Source: Alphaproteobacteria bacterium (GTDB lineage Bacteria; Pseudomonadota; Alphaproteobacteria; GCA-2731375). From it: DNA of 47,760 nt. The stretch covers positions 1 to 47,760 of the forward strand of contig JASLMH010000013.1 of the NCBI GenBank assembly GCA_030746635.1, written 5' to 3'. Positions 23,934-30,796 of the stretch are shown here, one piece after another. The notes under the pieces are model-generated. The model made no database searches. It worked only from the letters and a program-made list of their open reading frames with translations, and was not told the origin of the DNA. The translations under genes were made by a program, and so were the position numbers. Positions within the stretch are counted from its first letter, which is position 1. Every line of letters begins with the position of its first letter.

Positions 23934-24599
23934 ATGACCACGGCTACTCGCGGCGCGACGCCCTACACTCTGGCGTCATGGCGACTGACGCCGGGCTGCA
24001 CGGCGCTGGTGGTCATCGACATGCAGAACGACTTCCTCAGTGAAGACGGCTGGTACGCGCAATCTGGCATCGACATTTCGCACATGCAGCAGTCAATTGA
24101 GCCGGTACGTGCGCTGGTGGCAGCCGCGCGCGAACAGCAAGTACCGGTGATCTGGACCCAGCACGGCTTTCGTGACATGACCGACGCCGGCGTGTTCGCC
24201 ACGCTGCGCGGTTTCATGAAAGATGGCGGCCTGCGCAAGGGAACCTGGGGCTACGAGTTGATCCCAGAGATGGAAACGCGCCCCGACGATTGGTTTGTGG
24301 AGAAGAACCGCCTCAGCGGCTTCTTCGCCACCAATCTCGATTTGATCCTGCGCGGCCTCGACGCCGATACGGTTCTCATTTGCGGCGTGTTGACGAACCA
24401 GTGCGTGAAAGCGACGGCGGTCGATGCCAACTACCGTGACTACAAGCCGATCGTCGTGCGCGAAGCAACCGGTACGACATTGCCGCATCTACACGAGCCG
24501 GCCTTGGAAATGATCGCCGTCGGGATCGGCGAGACGCGTAGCCTCGACAACACCCTGAAGGACCTCAAGGGCCTGTCAAACCGGATTAATGAGGCTTAA
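23934..24599 (+). CDS. Isochorismatase-like cysteine hydrolase
   Basis: This 221-residue protein has the catalytic triad of the cysteine hydrolase family: Asp29 (VIDMQNDF), Lys124 (VEKNRLSGF) and Cys157 (GVLTNQCVKATAVDA). Relatives include RutB (ureidoacrylate amidohydrolase), nicotinamidase and biuret hydrolases, so an amide or ureido bond is the expected target. A TAGGGT (23900-23905) may be a -10 element. Third codon positions look less strictly G/C than in neighbours, and the gene is followed by a repeat cluster, so it may be an acquired gene. This is an impression, not a calculation. Confidence 0.87.
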   Translation: MTTATRGATPYTLASWRLTPGCTALVVIDMQNDFLSEDGWYAQSGIDISHMQQSIEPVRALVAAAREQQVPVIWTQHGFRDMTDAGVFATLRGFMKDGGLRKGTWGYELIPEMETRPDDWFVEKNRLSGFFATNLDLILRGLDADTVLICGVLTNQCVKATAVDANYRDYKPIVVREATGTTLPHLHEPALEMIAVGIGETRSLDNTLKDLKGLSNRINEA

Positions 24600-24658
24600 C
24601 CCGCATTTCCCACCGTGGTCATGGCCTGCGCGTCGCTGTCGGCTCGACAGGGCAGGAG

Positions 24659-24704
24659 CATAGAGGGGTCTAGTCTTGCATAGAGGGGTCAAGTCTTGAC
24701 CCCT
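24659..24704. repeat. Tandem 20-bp repeat with palindromic GGGGTCAAG/CTTGACCCC
   Basis: Two tandem units of 20 bp (24659-24678 and 24679-24698, CATAGAGGGGTCnAGTCTTG) differ at one base. The second runs into ACCCCT, creating an inverted repeat AGGGGTCAAG-T-CTTGACCCCT (24684-24704). Two copies of a CCCTTTCTCC-type pyrimidine stretch follow up to 24748. From memory, similar GGGGTCA..TCTTGAC motifs accompany REP-associated transposases (RAYTs). None is encoded here. Confidence 0.7.
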
Positions 24705-24749
24705 TTCTCCCTTTCTCCTGACCCCTTTCTCCCCTTTCTCCTTTCTCAA

Positions 24750-24802
24750 AATTTCGGGGACACGATCAAATCGTGTCCCCGAAGATTTTCTCCCCGAAAT
24801 TG
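24750..24802. repeat. Nested hairpins in the convergent gap before DUF1641
   Basis: GGGGACACGAT (24756-24766), CAA, ATCGTGTCCCC (24770-24780) form a perfect 11-bp stem that extends to 14 bp with flanking TTC/GAA. Around it, AATTTCGGGG (24750-24759) can pair alternatively with CCCCGAAATT (24793-24802). It lies between two convergent genes and ends next to the DUF1641 stop. A strong structure of this kind would be expected to stop transcription from either side. Confidence 0.75.
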
Positions 24803-24806
24803 GTGC

Positions 24807-25328
24807 CTAGCCGCTGCTGTTCATCCGGTCGCGCAGCTTGTCGCCGAAGGTCATCAGCAGTTGCAGGCTGCGCTGGGTTTCCGGCTTTGACAGCATCGAC
24901 AGGGTGGCGAACAGGCCGCCCGAAAGTTGCAACTCGTTGGTCTCCGCCACGGCGTCGTCCAGCGACCGTTTGGCGTCATCCGCCAGACTCGCCATTTCCT
25001 CGCTGCCCACGGTGTTGAGCATGTGTTCGAGGAAGGTGAACATTCGTTCGACGATGCTGTCGGTGGCCGCCGAGCGCGCCGCGTGCAGCAGGGCCACCAT
25101 GTCGAACAGGGTGTCCAGGCCGCCGGTGCGGTGCAGTTCGGTCAACCGGTCGATGGCGTTGAGCACGGCCTCCTTGGTTTCCTCGTCGTTCAGCCGGTCG
25201 ACCACCTCCAGGGAATTGGCGGCGGTGGCCGACAGCCGCTCGACCATGGCGTCGGTCAGCGCCTCGCGCGCCGCCAGGCTGAGCCGGGCCAACTCGTCGG
25301 CTTGATTGCTGAGTGGCTGCTGGTTCAT
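24807..25328 (-). CDS. DUF1641 protein
   Basis: This 173-residue protein is largely helical, with no membrane segments and no cysteines. Segments such as LTELHRTGGLDTLFDMVALLHAARSAATDSIVERM, MASLADDAKRSLDDAVAETNEL and a later SGGLFATLSMLSKPETQRSLQLLM fit DUF1641, a family usually found next to FAD/NAD-dependent or SQR-like oxidoreductases. It starts 11 nt after the flavoprotein stop, and a GAGGGGGGCGAG ribosome-binding site shows it is the last gene of the DsrE-TusA-flavoprotein operon. Function is unknown; a role as a subunit or membrane-dock of the flavoprotein is a guess. Confidence 0.8.
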   Translation of the reverse strand: MNQQPLSNQADELARLSLAAREALTDAMVERLSATAANSLEVVDRLNDEETKEAVLNAIDRLTELHRTGGLDTLFDMVALLHAARSAATDSIVERMFTFLEHMLNTVGSEEMASLADDAKRSLDDAVAETNELQLSGGLFATLSMLSKPETQRSLQLLMTFGDKLRDRMNSSG

Positions 25329-25339
25329 CTCGCCCCCCT

Positions 25340-26479
25340 CTACAACAGACCGCGGGCGGACAACCAGTACATCCGGTTATAGGCCAGCTTGAACCAGTGC
25401 AGCATCTGCGACGGCGGTCCCGGATTGGGCGGCGTGGTGTAGTTGAACCAGACGTAGGTGCCGGTGCTCATGCCGGTCTCGATGAAACAGAACACCTTGC
25501 CGTCGTAGTTCCGCGCCCAGCGCCCTTCGGTGCACAGCGAGGCGATGTTGTCGATGATCGTATCGGCCTCGAAATGCGCCGTCGAGCCGGCCTTGGAGAT
25601 CGGGATGTTGGTGGTGTCGCCGACCACGAAGACGTTCTCCGAGCCTTCCCGCAGCAGGCTTTCCCGGCCCGTCGGCACCCAGCCGCCGGCCCCGAGATCG
25701 GAATCCTCGATCACCTGGGCGCCCGAATGGGGCGGAATGGTGACCAGGAGGTCGTACGGCAGGGTCACTTCCTCCTCGGAGGAAATCGTCTTGGCCGCCG
25801 GGTCGACCTCCTTGGTGTTGAAGAAGGTCTCGTACTTGATGCCGTACTTGTCGAACTCCGGCTGGGTCCACATGGCCACCGGCTCCAGCGCGTGGAGGCG
25901 GCCGATCGGGTAGGTGTAGGTAATCTCGGTCTTGTCCATCAGCCCGCGGCCCGACAGGTAGTCGTGCAGCATGAAGGTGATTTCCAAGGGCGCCACCGGG
26001 CATTTGTGCGGCGCGTTGACGTTGACCACGATCTTGCCGCCCTCGAACGCCTCCAGGGCGTCGCGCATCTTGCGGGCGCCTTCCAGGTCATAGAACCAGT
26101 GCGCACCCTCTTCCATGCCGGGCACGTTCTCCGGACGGATGCGCGAGCCGGTGGCGATCACCAGATAGTCATAGGAATAGGTCTTGCCGGATTCGGTAAC
26201 GACCTGGTTGCCCTCGACGTCGATCTGTTTCGCCGGGTCGATGTGGTAGGGCACGCGACGGTCCAGCACCTTGCGCTGATCGCGGAACAGCTCGCTCTCG
26301 CGGATCCGGCCGAACGGCAGGTACAACAAGCCCGGCTGGTACATGTGGGTGTCGGTGGCACCCAGCATGGTGATGCTGACCTCGTTGTTGCGCATCTCGT
26401 TGCCGAGTTGCCGGCACAGGCCGTTGGCGACAATGGTCCCCGAGAGGCCGCCACCGACGATCAAGACATTCTTGGCCAT
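25340..26479 (-). CDS. SQR-like FAD-dependent pyridine nucleotide-disulfide oxidoreductase
   Basis: This 379-residue flavoprotein has an FAD-binding VLIVGGGLSGTIVANGL (5-21), LVIATGSRI (106-114) and a second FAD motif EGSENVFVVGDTTNIP. Cys160 lies in NAPHKCPVAPLE, the position of a redox cysteine in sulfide:quinone oxidoreductases, and Cys331 (KVFCFIETG) fits the other essential one, while no Cys is seen at the first SQR position. The C-terminal HWFKLAYNRMYWLSARG is an amphipathic tail that could touch the membrane. It probably passes electrons from a sulfur compound to quinone. The start at 26479 has GGAGGAG; upstream residues in the frame are spurious. Confidence 0.85.
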   Translation of the reverse strand: MAKNVLIVGGGLSGTIVANGLCRQLGNEMRNNEVSITMLGATDTHMYQPGLLYLPFGRIRESELFRDQRKVLDRRVPYHIDPAKQIDVEGNQVVTESGKTYSYDYLVIATGSRIRPENVPGMEEGAHWFYDLEGARKMRDALEAFEGGKIVVNVNAPHKCPVAPLEITFMLHDYLSGRGLMDKTEITYTYPIGRLHALEPVAMWTQPEFDKYGIKYETFFNTKEVDPAAKTISSEEEVTLPYDLLVTIPPHSGAQVIEDSDLGAGGWVPTGRESLLREGSENVFVVGDTTNIPISKAGSTAHFEADTIIDNIASLCTEGRWARNYDGKVFCFIETGMSTGTYVWFNYTTPPNPGPPSQMLHWFKLAYNRMYWLSARGLL

Positions 26480-26534
26480 AACCCATTCTCCTCCGCTGTT
26501 GACAGTCGGTCCAGCCGGACCGTTGCCGCGATTG

Positions 26535-26765
26535 TTATTTCGCCTTGCGTACGACGATACTCCAATACCCGTCACATTCGTCGATCCCGACCATCTCGTG
26601 CCGCACCTTGGCGACCCATTCGGGAATGTCGTTGGCCGAACCCTTGTCGGACGACCAAACCTCGATCTCGTCGCCGATCTCCACCAGTTTCAGGGTGGCG
26701 ATCAGCTCCATCAGCGGCCCGGGGCAATAGGCCCCCCGGGCATCGATCTTGGTGCGTTGCGTCAT
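26535..26765 (-). CDS. tusA: TusA/SirA family sulfur carrier protein
   Basis: This 76-residue protein has the family hallmark CPGPLM with the sulfur-carrying Cys14 (ARGAYCPGPLM), then LKLVEIGDEIEVWSSDKGSANDIPEWVAK. TusA proteins move persulfide sulfur between a donor and acceptors. In sulfur oxidisers TusA-DsrE pairs deliver sulfur within the cytoplasm. It is the second gene of the operon, between the DsrE-like and flavoprotein genes. The gene is one of the TusA-type homologues used in sulfur oxidation or detoxification rather than the tRNA thiolation TusA, judging by context alone. Confidence 0.87.
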   Translation of the reverse strand: MTQRTKIDARGAYCPGPLMELIATLKLVEIGDEIEVWSSDKGSANDIPEWVAKVRHEMVGIDECDGYWSIVVRKAK

Positions 26766-26791
26766 CGCTCGTGTCCTTCCGATCCGCCCCG

Positions 26792-27190
26792 CTACAGGGT
26801 GATGAATTGCGCCTGCTCGGCGTCCGAGAGGAATTTGGTCAGCCCCATCACCCCATCGAACAGGTCATCGACCAGATCGCCTTCCTGCCAGCCGCCGACA
26901 TCCATCGCCATGGAACAGACGTGGGCCTGCAGATCGCCCAGCATCTTGCCCTGTTGAAACAACTCGACGGCGTCCGGCGCCCCCTTCTCCAGCATCAAAC
27001 CCGAATAGGTGCCACCGTGGTAGCGCGCGCCGTCGGGCGGTTCCTTTAGGAAGGCCAGGACGGCGTTCATGCTGACCAGCACCTGCACCGGCCGTTCCGA
27101 GACAGCCGCCACCGAGGCCATCATCGCGGCCATCTGAATCTTCTCGTGTTCGCCGGAACAAAGGAGAATGCACAACGGCCGCGTTGTCAT
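26792..27190 (-). CDS. DsrE-like sulfur-transfer protein
   Basis: This 132-residue protein has the DsrE/DsrF-like fold: an N-terminal CILLCSGEHEKIQMAAMMASVAAV (strand and helix), VQVLVSMNAVLAFLKEPP and a conserved Cys92 in AHVCSMAMDVGG. It resembles the DsrE2-type branch, including MSMNAV-like segments. These proteins accept sulfane sulfur from or pass it to TusA. The ATG at 27190 is chosen with GAGGTGGGGCG upstream; the same frame is open on the far side only by chance. It is the first gene of the operon, divergent from the nitrile hydratase halves. Confidence 0.85.
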   Translation of the reverse strand: MTTRPLCILLCSGEHEKIQMAAMMASVAAVSERPVQVLVSMNAVLAFLKEPPDGARYHGGTYSGLMLEKGAPDAVELFQQGKMLGDLQAHVCSMAMDVGGWQEGDLVDDLFDGVMGLTKFLSDAEQAQFITL

Positions 27191-27275
27191 CGCCCCACCT
27201 CGTACTGCACACGCCACGACCGGGCGATCTTGCAGCAAACATTCGTGGAATACAAACTGATCCCACGGAGCGGAG

Positions 27276-27304
27276 GTGACAGGCAACACGGCGGTTGCTA
27301 CCGT
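27276..27304 (+). promoter_or_regulatory. Promoter GTGACA-N17-TACCGT
   Basis: GTGACA (27276-27281, five of six -35 consensus bases) and TACCGT (27299-27304) are 17 nt apart. The pair ends about 30 bp upstream of the nitrile hydratase-like genes, inside the divergent gap shared with the sulfur operon. Confidence 0.4.
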
Positions 27305-27334
27305 CATGCTGGCGAGCGTGAAAGAGGACGCGAC

Positions 27335-27646
27335 ATGAACGGCATACACGACCTGGGCGGCATGCACGGCTTGGGGCCGATCGACCGCGAGGACGGGGAA
27401 CCGGTGTTCCACGAGGCCTGGGAGGGCCGCGCCCTGGCGGTGACCCGGGCGATGCTGGCGGCCGGGCACTTCAATCTGGACGAATTCCGCCACGGCATCG
27501 AGCGCATGGCGCCGGCACATTATCTGGAGTCGAGCTACTACGAGCATTGGCTGGAGGGCACCATCACCTTGCTGGCGGAGAAGGGCATCGTCGGCGAGGC
27601 CGAACTGGCCGCCCGCGTCGAGCAACTGGCCGGGGAGGACCGCTGA
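27335..27646 (+). CDS. Nitrile hydratase beta subunit, N-terminal half
   Basis: This 103-residue protein matches the N-terminal domain of the nitrile hydratase beta subunit: MNGIHDLGGMHGLGPI with the conserved DLGGMHG, then EPVFHEAWEGRALAVTRAML, FRHGIERMAPAHYLESSYYEHWL and LLAEKGIV. It ends at TGA overlapping the start of the C-terminal half. In normal nitrile hydratases both halves are one chain; in thiocyanate hydrolase they are also separate (beta and alpha), in this order. The GAGGACGCGAC site precedes the ATG. Alone it holds no metal-binding motif. Confidence 0.88.
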   Translation: MNGIHDLGGMHGLGPIDREDGEPVFHEAWEGRALAVTRAMLAAGHFNLDEFRHGIERMAPAHYLESSYYEHWLEGTITLLAEKGIVGEAELAARVEQLAGEDR

Positions 27647-27996
27647 TGCCGATCGTCGATCTGGAGACGGTGCGCGGCCTTTACAAGGTGCCGGGCGCCG
27701 CCCGCCTGGACCTGGATATTCCCGCCAGGTTCAAGGCCGGCGACCTCGTCGTCGCCCGCAATATCAATCCGCCGGGCCACACCCGCCTGCCCCGTTACAT
27801 CCGCGGCAAGCAAGGCAGCATCCGGCGCGATCACGGGGTGTTCCATTTCCCCGACGCCGCCGCCCACGGCCTGACCGACCGACCGCAGCATACCTACAGC
27901 GTGCGCTTCAGCGCCCAGGAGCTGTGGGGTCCGGAGGCGCCGCAAAAGGATGCCCTGTACATCGATATGTGGGACGACTACCTGGAGCCGGCCTGA
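27646..27996 (+). CDS. Nitrile hydratase beta subunit, C-terminal (SH3-like) half
   Basis: This 116-residue protein is the C-terminal beta-barrel domain of nitrile hydratase beta: FKAGDLVVARNINPPGHTRLPRYIRGKQG, then DHGVFHFPDAAAHGL, PQHTYSVRFSAQELWG and a terminal YIDMWDDYLEPA. Its ATG overlaps the previous stop by one base (TGATG), so the halves are translationally coupled. The alpha subunit, which carries the Cx2CSC cobalt or iron site, is not present within the window. It might be encoded elsewhere, or this pair may have lost its catalytic partner. Confidence 0.88.
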   Translation: MPIVDLETVRGLYKVPGAARLDLDIPARFKAGDLVVARNINPPGHTRLPRYIRGKQGSIRRDHGVFHFPDAAAHGLTDRPQHTYSVRFSAQELWGPEAPQKDALYIDMWDDYLEPA

Positions 27997-28066
27997 GCTT
28001 TCGCGCTGAAGCGCCGAATTTCCCTTATTTGCTGTTTAGCGCACGATTTACGCATTGATCGGGCAA

Positions 28067-28099
28067 AAGGGCGGATGTTTGCAAAAACATCCCGCCCTT
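28067..28099. terminator. Hairpin between the nitrile hydratase pair and iorA
   Basis: AAGGGCGG-ATGTTT (28067-28080) faces AAACAT-CCCGCCCTT (28085-28099) across a four-base loop, with one bulged G. It is a strong stem about 70 bp after the nitrile hydratase-like genes and 70 bp before iorA. No U-tract follows on the plus strand, so it may be a factor-dependent stop or a processing site. Confidence 0.6.
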
Positions 28100-28170
28100 G
28101 ATGCGCTACTATTTCATCGGGACACTACGGGTGGATGCTTGCTTGGTTCTTGGACCAAGGAGTGCGCGAA

Positions 28171-30033
28171 ATGAATATGATGGCGCCGATCGAGGTGACG
28201 GGCGGGGCCCTGGTTTCGGGCAACCAGGCCATTGCCCGCGGCGTGTGGGAAGCCGGCGTAACCGTGGCGGCGGCCTATCCCGGCACGCCGTCCACGGAAA
28301 TCCTGGAATTCCTGGCCGCGTATCCCGAGGTCAACGGCCATTGGGCGCCGAACGAGAAGGTGGCGCTGGAAGTGGCGATCGGCGCCTCGCTGATGGGCGC
28401 GCGGGCCTTCTGCGCCATGAAGCATGTCGGCCTGAACGTCGCCTCGGACGCCCTGATGTCGCAAAGCCTGGCCGGCGTCGCCGGCGGCCTGGTGATCGCC
28501 GTGGCCGACGACGTCGGCCTGTCGTCGTCGCAGAACGAACAGGACTCGCGTTTTTGGGGCCGCTTCGCCCACCTGCCGGTCCTGGAGCCGGCGGATTCCC
28601 AGGAAGCTTACGAGATGGCCCTGGCCGGCTTCGAGTTGTCCGAGCGCTTTGGCTGTCCGGTACTGTTGCGGCTGACCACCCGGGTCTGCCACGTCAAGAC
28701 CCAGGCCCGCTTCGGTCAGCGGCATGACCATCCGGCGACCGGCTTCATCGGCGACCCGGCCCGCTGGGTGTTGATCCCGGCCCATGCTCGCGGCCGCCTG
28801 GGCCGGCAGCAACAGCGCGATCGCGACCTGGCCGCCTTCGCCGAGACCTGCGGTTTGAACCGGGAACGCGACGGCGCCGATAGGGGCGTCGGCTTCGTCA
28901 CCTCCGGCCCGGCCTATCTGCACGTGCGCGAGAGCTTCCCCGAGGCGCCGGTGTTCAAGCTGGGCCTGAGCCATCCGCTACCCATGGAACGGCTGCGGGC
29001 CTTCGCCGACGGGGTCGAGACCCTGGTGGTGGTCGAAGAGACCGAGCCGCTGATCGAGACCGAATTGCGGGCCGCCGGCATCCCGGCCCACGGCAAGGAT
29101 CTGCTTCCCCGCAATGGCGAATTGACGCCCGACATCCTGCGCCCCGTCGGCCGCCGCCTGCGCGGCGAGACCGGCGACGACCAGCCGCCGGCGATGGCCG
29201 AGGTCTTTCCCCGGCCGCCGACCATGTGCGTCGGCTGCCCGCATCTGGGCGTCTACTACTGCCTCTCCCGCTTCAAGAACAAGGCGATCATCGCCGGCGA
29301 CATCGGCTGCTATACCCTGGGCGCCGGCCATCCCTGGCAGGCGCTGGACAGCTGCACCTGCATGGGCGCCTCGATCGGCATGGCCCTGGGCATGGACCTG
29401 GGCCGGGGCGAAGAGGATTGCGACAAGGCGGTGATCGCGGTGATCGGCGATTCCACCTTCCTGCACATGGGCATCCAGGGTCTGCTGGACCTGGTCTACA
29501 TGGGCGGCAATGTCACGGTGATGCTGCTGGACAACCGGACCACCGGCATGACCGGCGGCCAGGACAACGCCGCCAGCGGCCGCGGCCTGGCCGGCGACCC
29601 GGCGCCCAAGGTCGATTTCGCCCAACTGGTGCAGGTGCTGGGCGTGCGGCCGGAACGGGTGCGGCGGGTCGATCCCTACGAGATGCCGAGCCTGTTCAAG
29701 ACCATCCGCGAGGAGGTCGCCCAGCCCGAACCCTCGGTGATCATCACCAACCAGCCCTGCGTGCTGATCGACGACTTCCGCCGCCACGCCCCACTGGCGG
29801 TGGACGAAGCTGCCTGTACCGGCTGCGGCAACTGCCTGAAGGTGGGTTGCCCGGCGATCCAGGTGACCCGGCGGGAAAGCTGGACCGGACGCAACGGCCG
29901 GCAGTTCGAGAAGGCCTGGACCCGGATCGACAGCGCCGCCTGCACCGGCTGCGGCCTCTGCGCCGAGACCTGCGGGCCGGACGTCATCGTGCCGTACCAG
30001 CCCGCTGCCCAGGGGGCGGAGTTGAGGCGATGA
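28171..30033 (+). CDS. iorA: Indolepyruvate ferredoxin oxidoreductase subunit alpha
   Basis: This 620-residue protein combines a pyruvate:ferredoxin-type pyrimidine-binding domain (AAAYPGTPSTEILEFL; NEKVALEVAIGASLMGAR), a central domain, the thiamine-diphosphate and metal-binding CVGCPHLGVYY, IAGDIGCYTLG, VIGDSTFLHMG and MLLDNRTTGMTGGQ, and two C-terminal [4Fe-4S] motifs, Cys549/552/555/560 and Cys591/594/597/601. It oxidises aryl pyruvates such as indolepyruvate to acyl-CoA, reducing ferredoxin, with IorB. The first cluster spacing is C-x2-C-x2-C-x4-C, slightly longer than usual. ATG 28171 has AAGGAG upstream. The stop overlaps the iorB start (ATGA). Confidence 0.92.
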   Translation: MNMMAPIEVTGGALVSGNQAIARGVWEAGVTVAAAYPGTPSTEILEFLAAYPEVNGHWAPNEKVALEVAIGASLMGARAFCAMKHVGLNVASDALMSQSLAGVAGGLVIAVADDVGLSSSQNEQDSRFWGRFAHLPVLEPADSQEAYEMALAGFELSERFGCPVLLRLTTRVCHVKTQARFGQRHDHPATGFIGDPARWVLIPAHARGRLGRQQQRDRDLAAFAETCGLNRERDGADRGVGFVTSGPAYLHVRESFPEAPVFKLGLSHPLPMERLRAFADGVETLVVVEETEPLIETELRAAGIPAHGKDLLPRNGELTPDILRPVGRRLRGETGDDQPPAMAEVFPRPPTMCVGCPHLGVYYCLSRFKNKAIIAGDIGCYTLGAGHPWQALDSCTCMGASIGMALGMDLGRGEEDCDKAVIAVIGDSTFLHMGIQGLLDLVYMGGNVTVMLLDNRTTGMTGGQDNAASGRGLAGDPAPKVDFAQLVQVLGVRPERVRRVDPYEMPSLFKTIREEVAQPEPSVIITNQPCVLIDDFRRHAPLAVDEAACTGCGNCLKVGCPAIQVTRRESWTGRNGRQFEKAWTRIDSAACTGCGLCAETCGPDVIVPYQPAAQGAELRR

Positions 30034-30653
30034 GCGACGGCCGGACAAACTGCACCAACGTCATGGTGGTCGGCATCGGCGGCCAGGGGGTGATGACGGC
30101 GGCCGAGGCCCTGGCCCAGGCGGCCCTGGCCGCCGGCCACGATGCGAAAAAGACCGAGGTGGCCGGCATGGCCCAGCGCGGCGGCGTGGTCGCCTCGCAC
30201 GTCCGTTTCGGCCGCCGGGTGCTGTCGCCGGCGATCCCGGCCGGCGAGACCGATCTGCTGCTGGCCTTCGAACCGGCCGAGGGGCTGCGCTGGTGCGGCC
30301 AGCTTCGCCCTGGCGGGCTGGCCATCGTCAACACCCGGCCGGTGGTGCCGCCGGTGGTTTCGGCCGGCATCCATGCCTATCCCGAGGACCCGATCGCCCA
30401 GATCCGCGCGGTCGTGGCGCGCCTGCATGCCATCGACGCCGTCGCCATCGCCGAAGGGCTGGGGAATGGCCGTCTGGCCAACAGCGTCATGCTGGGCGCG
30501 TTCGCGCCTCACCTGCCGTTCGATCCCGGGTTGCTGGCGGCGGCGATGGCCGAGCGTTTCCGCCACCGCCGACCCGACTTGGCGGACCTCAATGCCGCCG
30601 CCTTCCAGGCCGGCCGAGAGGCCGTGGCGGAGCTGGGCGCCGACGCCGCCTGA
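30030..30653 (+). CDS. iorB: Indolepyruvate ferredoxin oxidoreductase subunit beta
   Basis: This 207-residue gamma-type subunit of 2-oxoacid:ferredoxin oxidoreductases has VVGIGGQGVMTAAEALAQAA, KKTEVAGMAQRGGVVASHVRFG and LLLAFEPAEGLRW, the CoA/ferredoxin-side signature. The ATG overlaps the iorA stop by 4 bp, so the two are an operon and the products form one complex. This is the short IorB; the alpha subunit supplies the thiamine and clusters. Confidence 0.92.
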   Translation: MSDGRTNCTNVMVVGIGGQGVMTAAEALAQAALAAGHDAKKTEVAGMAQRGGVVASHVRFGRRVLSPAIPAGETDLLLAFEPAEGLRWCGQLRPGGLAIVNTRPVVPPVVSAGIHAYPEDPIAQIRAVVARLHAIDAVAIAEGLGNGRLANSVMLGAFAPHLPFDPGLLAAAMAERFRHRRPDLADLNAAAFQAGREAVAELGADAA

Positions 30654-30796
30654 CGACGGCCCAACCCGAGTCCCTGGATAATCGTCGGACGGCAACCGTC
30701 GCACCTTCGCCGCCGCAGTCTTGGCCGCGGGCCCCACGGCGATTTGCTAAACTGCCACCGAGGATTTGGTCCGGACGAAGTCGGGGGGGTAAGACA

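Noticed and set aside
24659..24698. CRISPR-like array
   Set aside because: Only two tandem units with no spacers, and no cas gene in the window.
27190..27625. Longer 277-codon reading of the DsrE-like gene
   Set aside because: The extra N-terminal 145 residues overlap the divergent nitrile hydratase half on the other strand, and a good ribosome-binding site supports the start at 27190.
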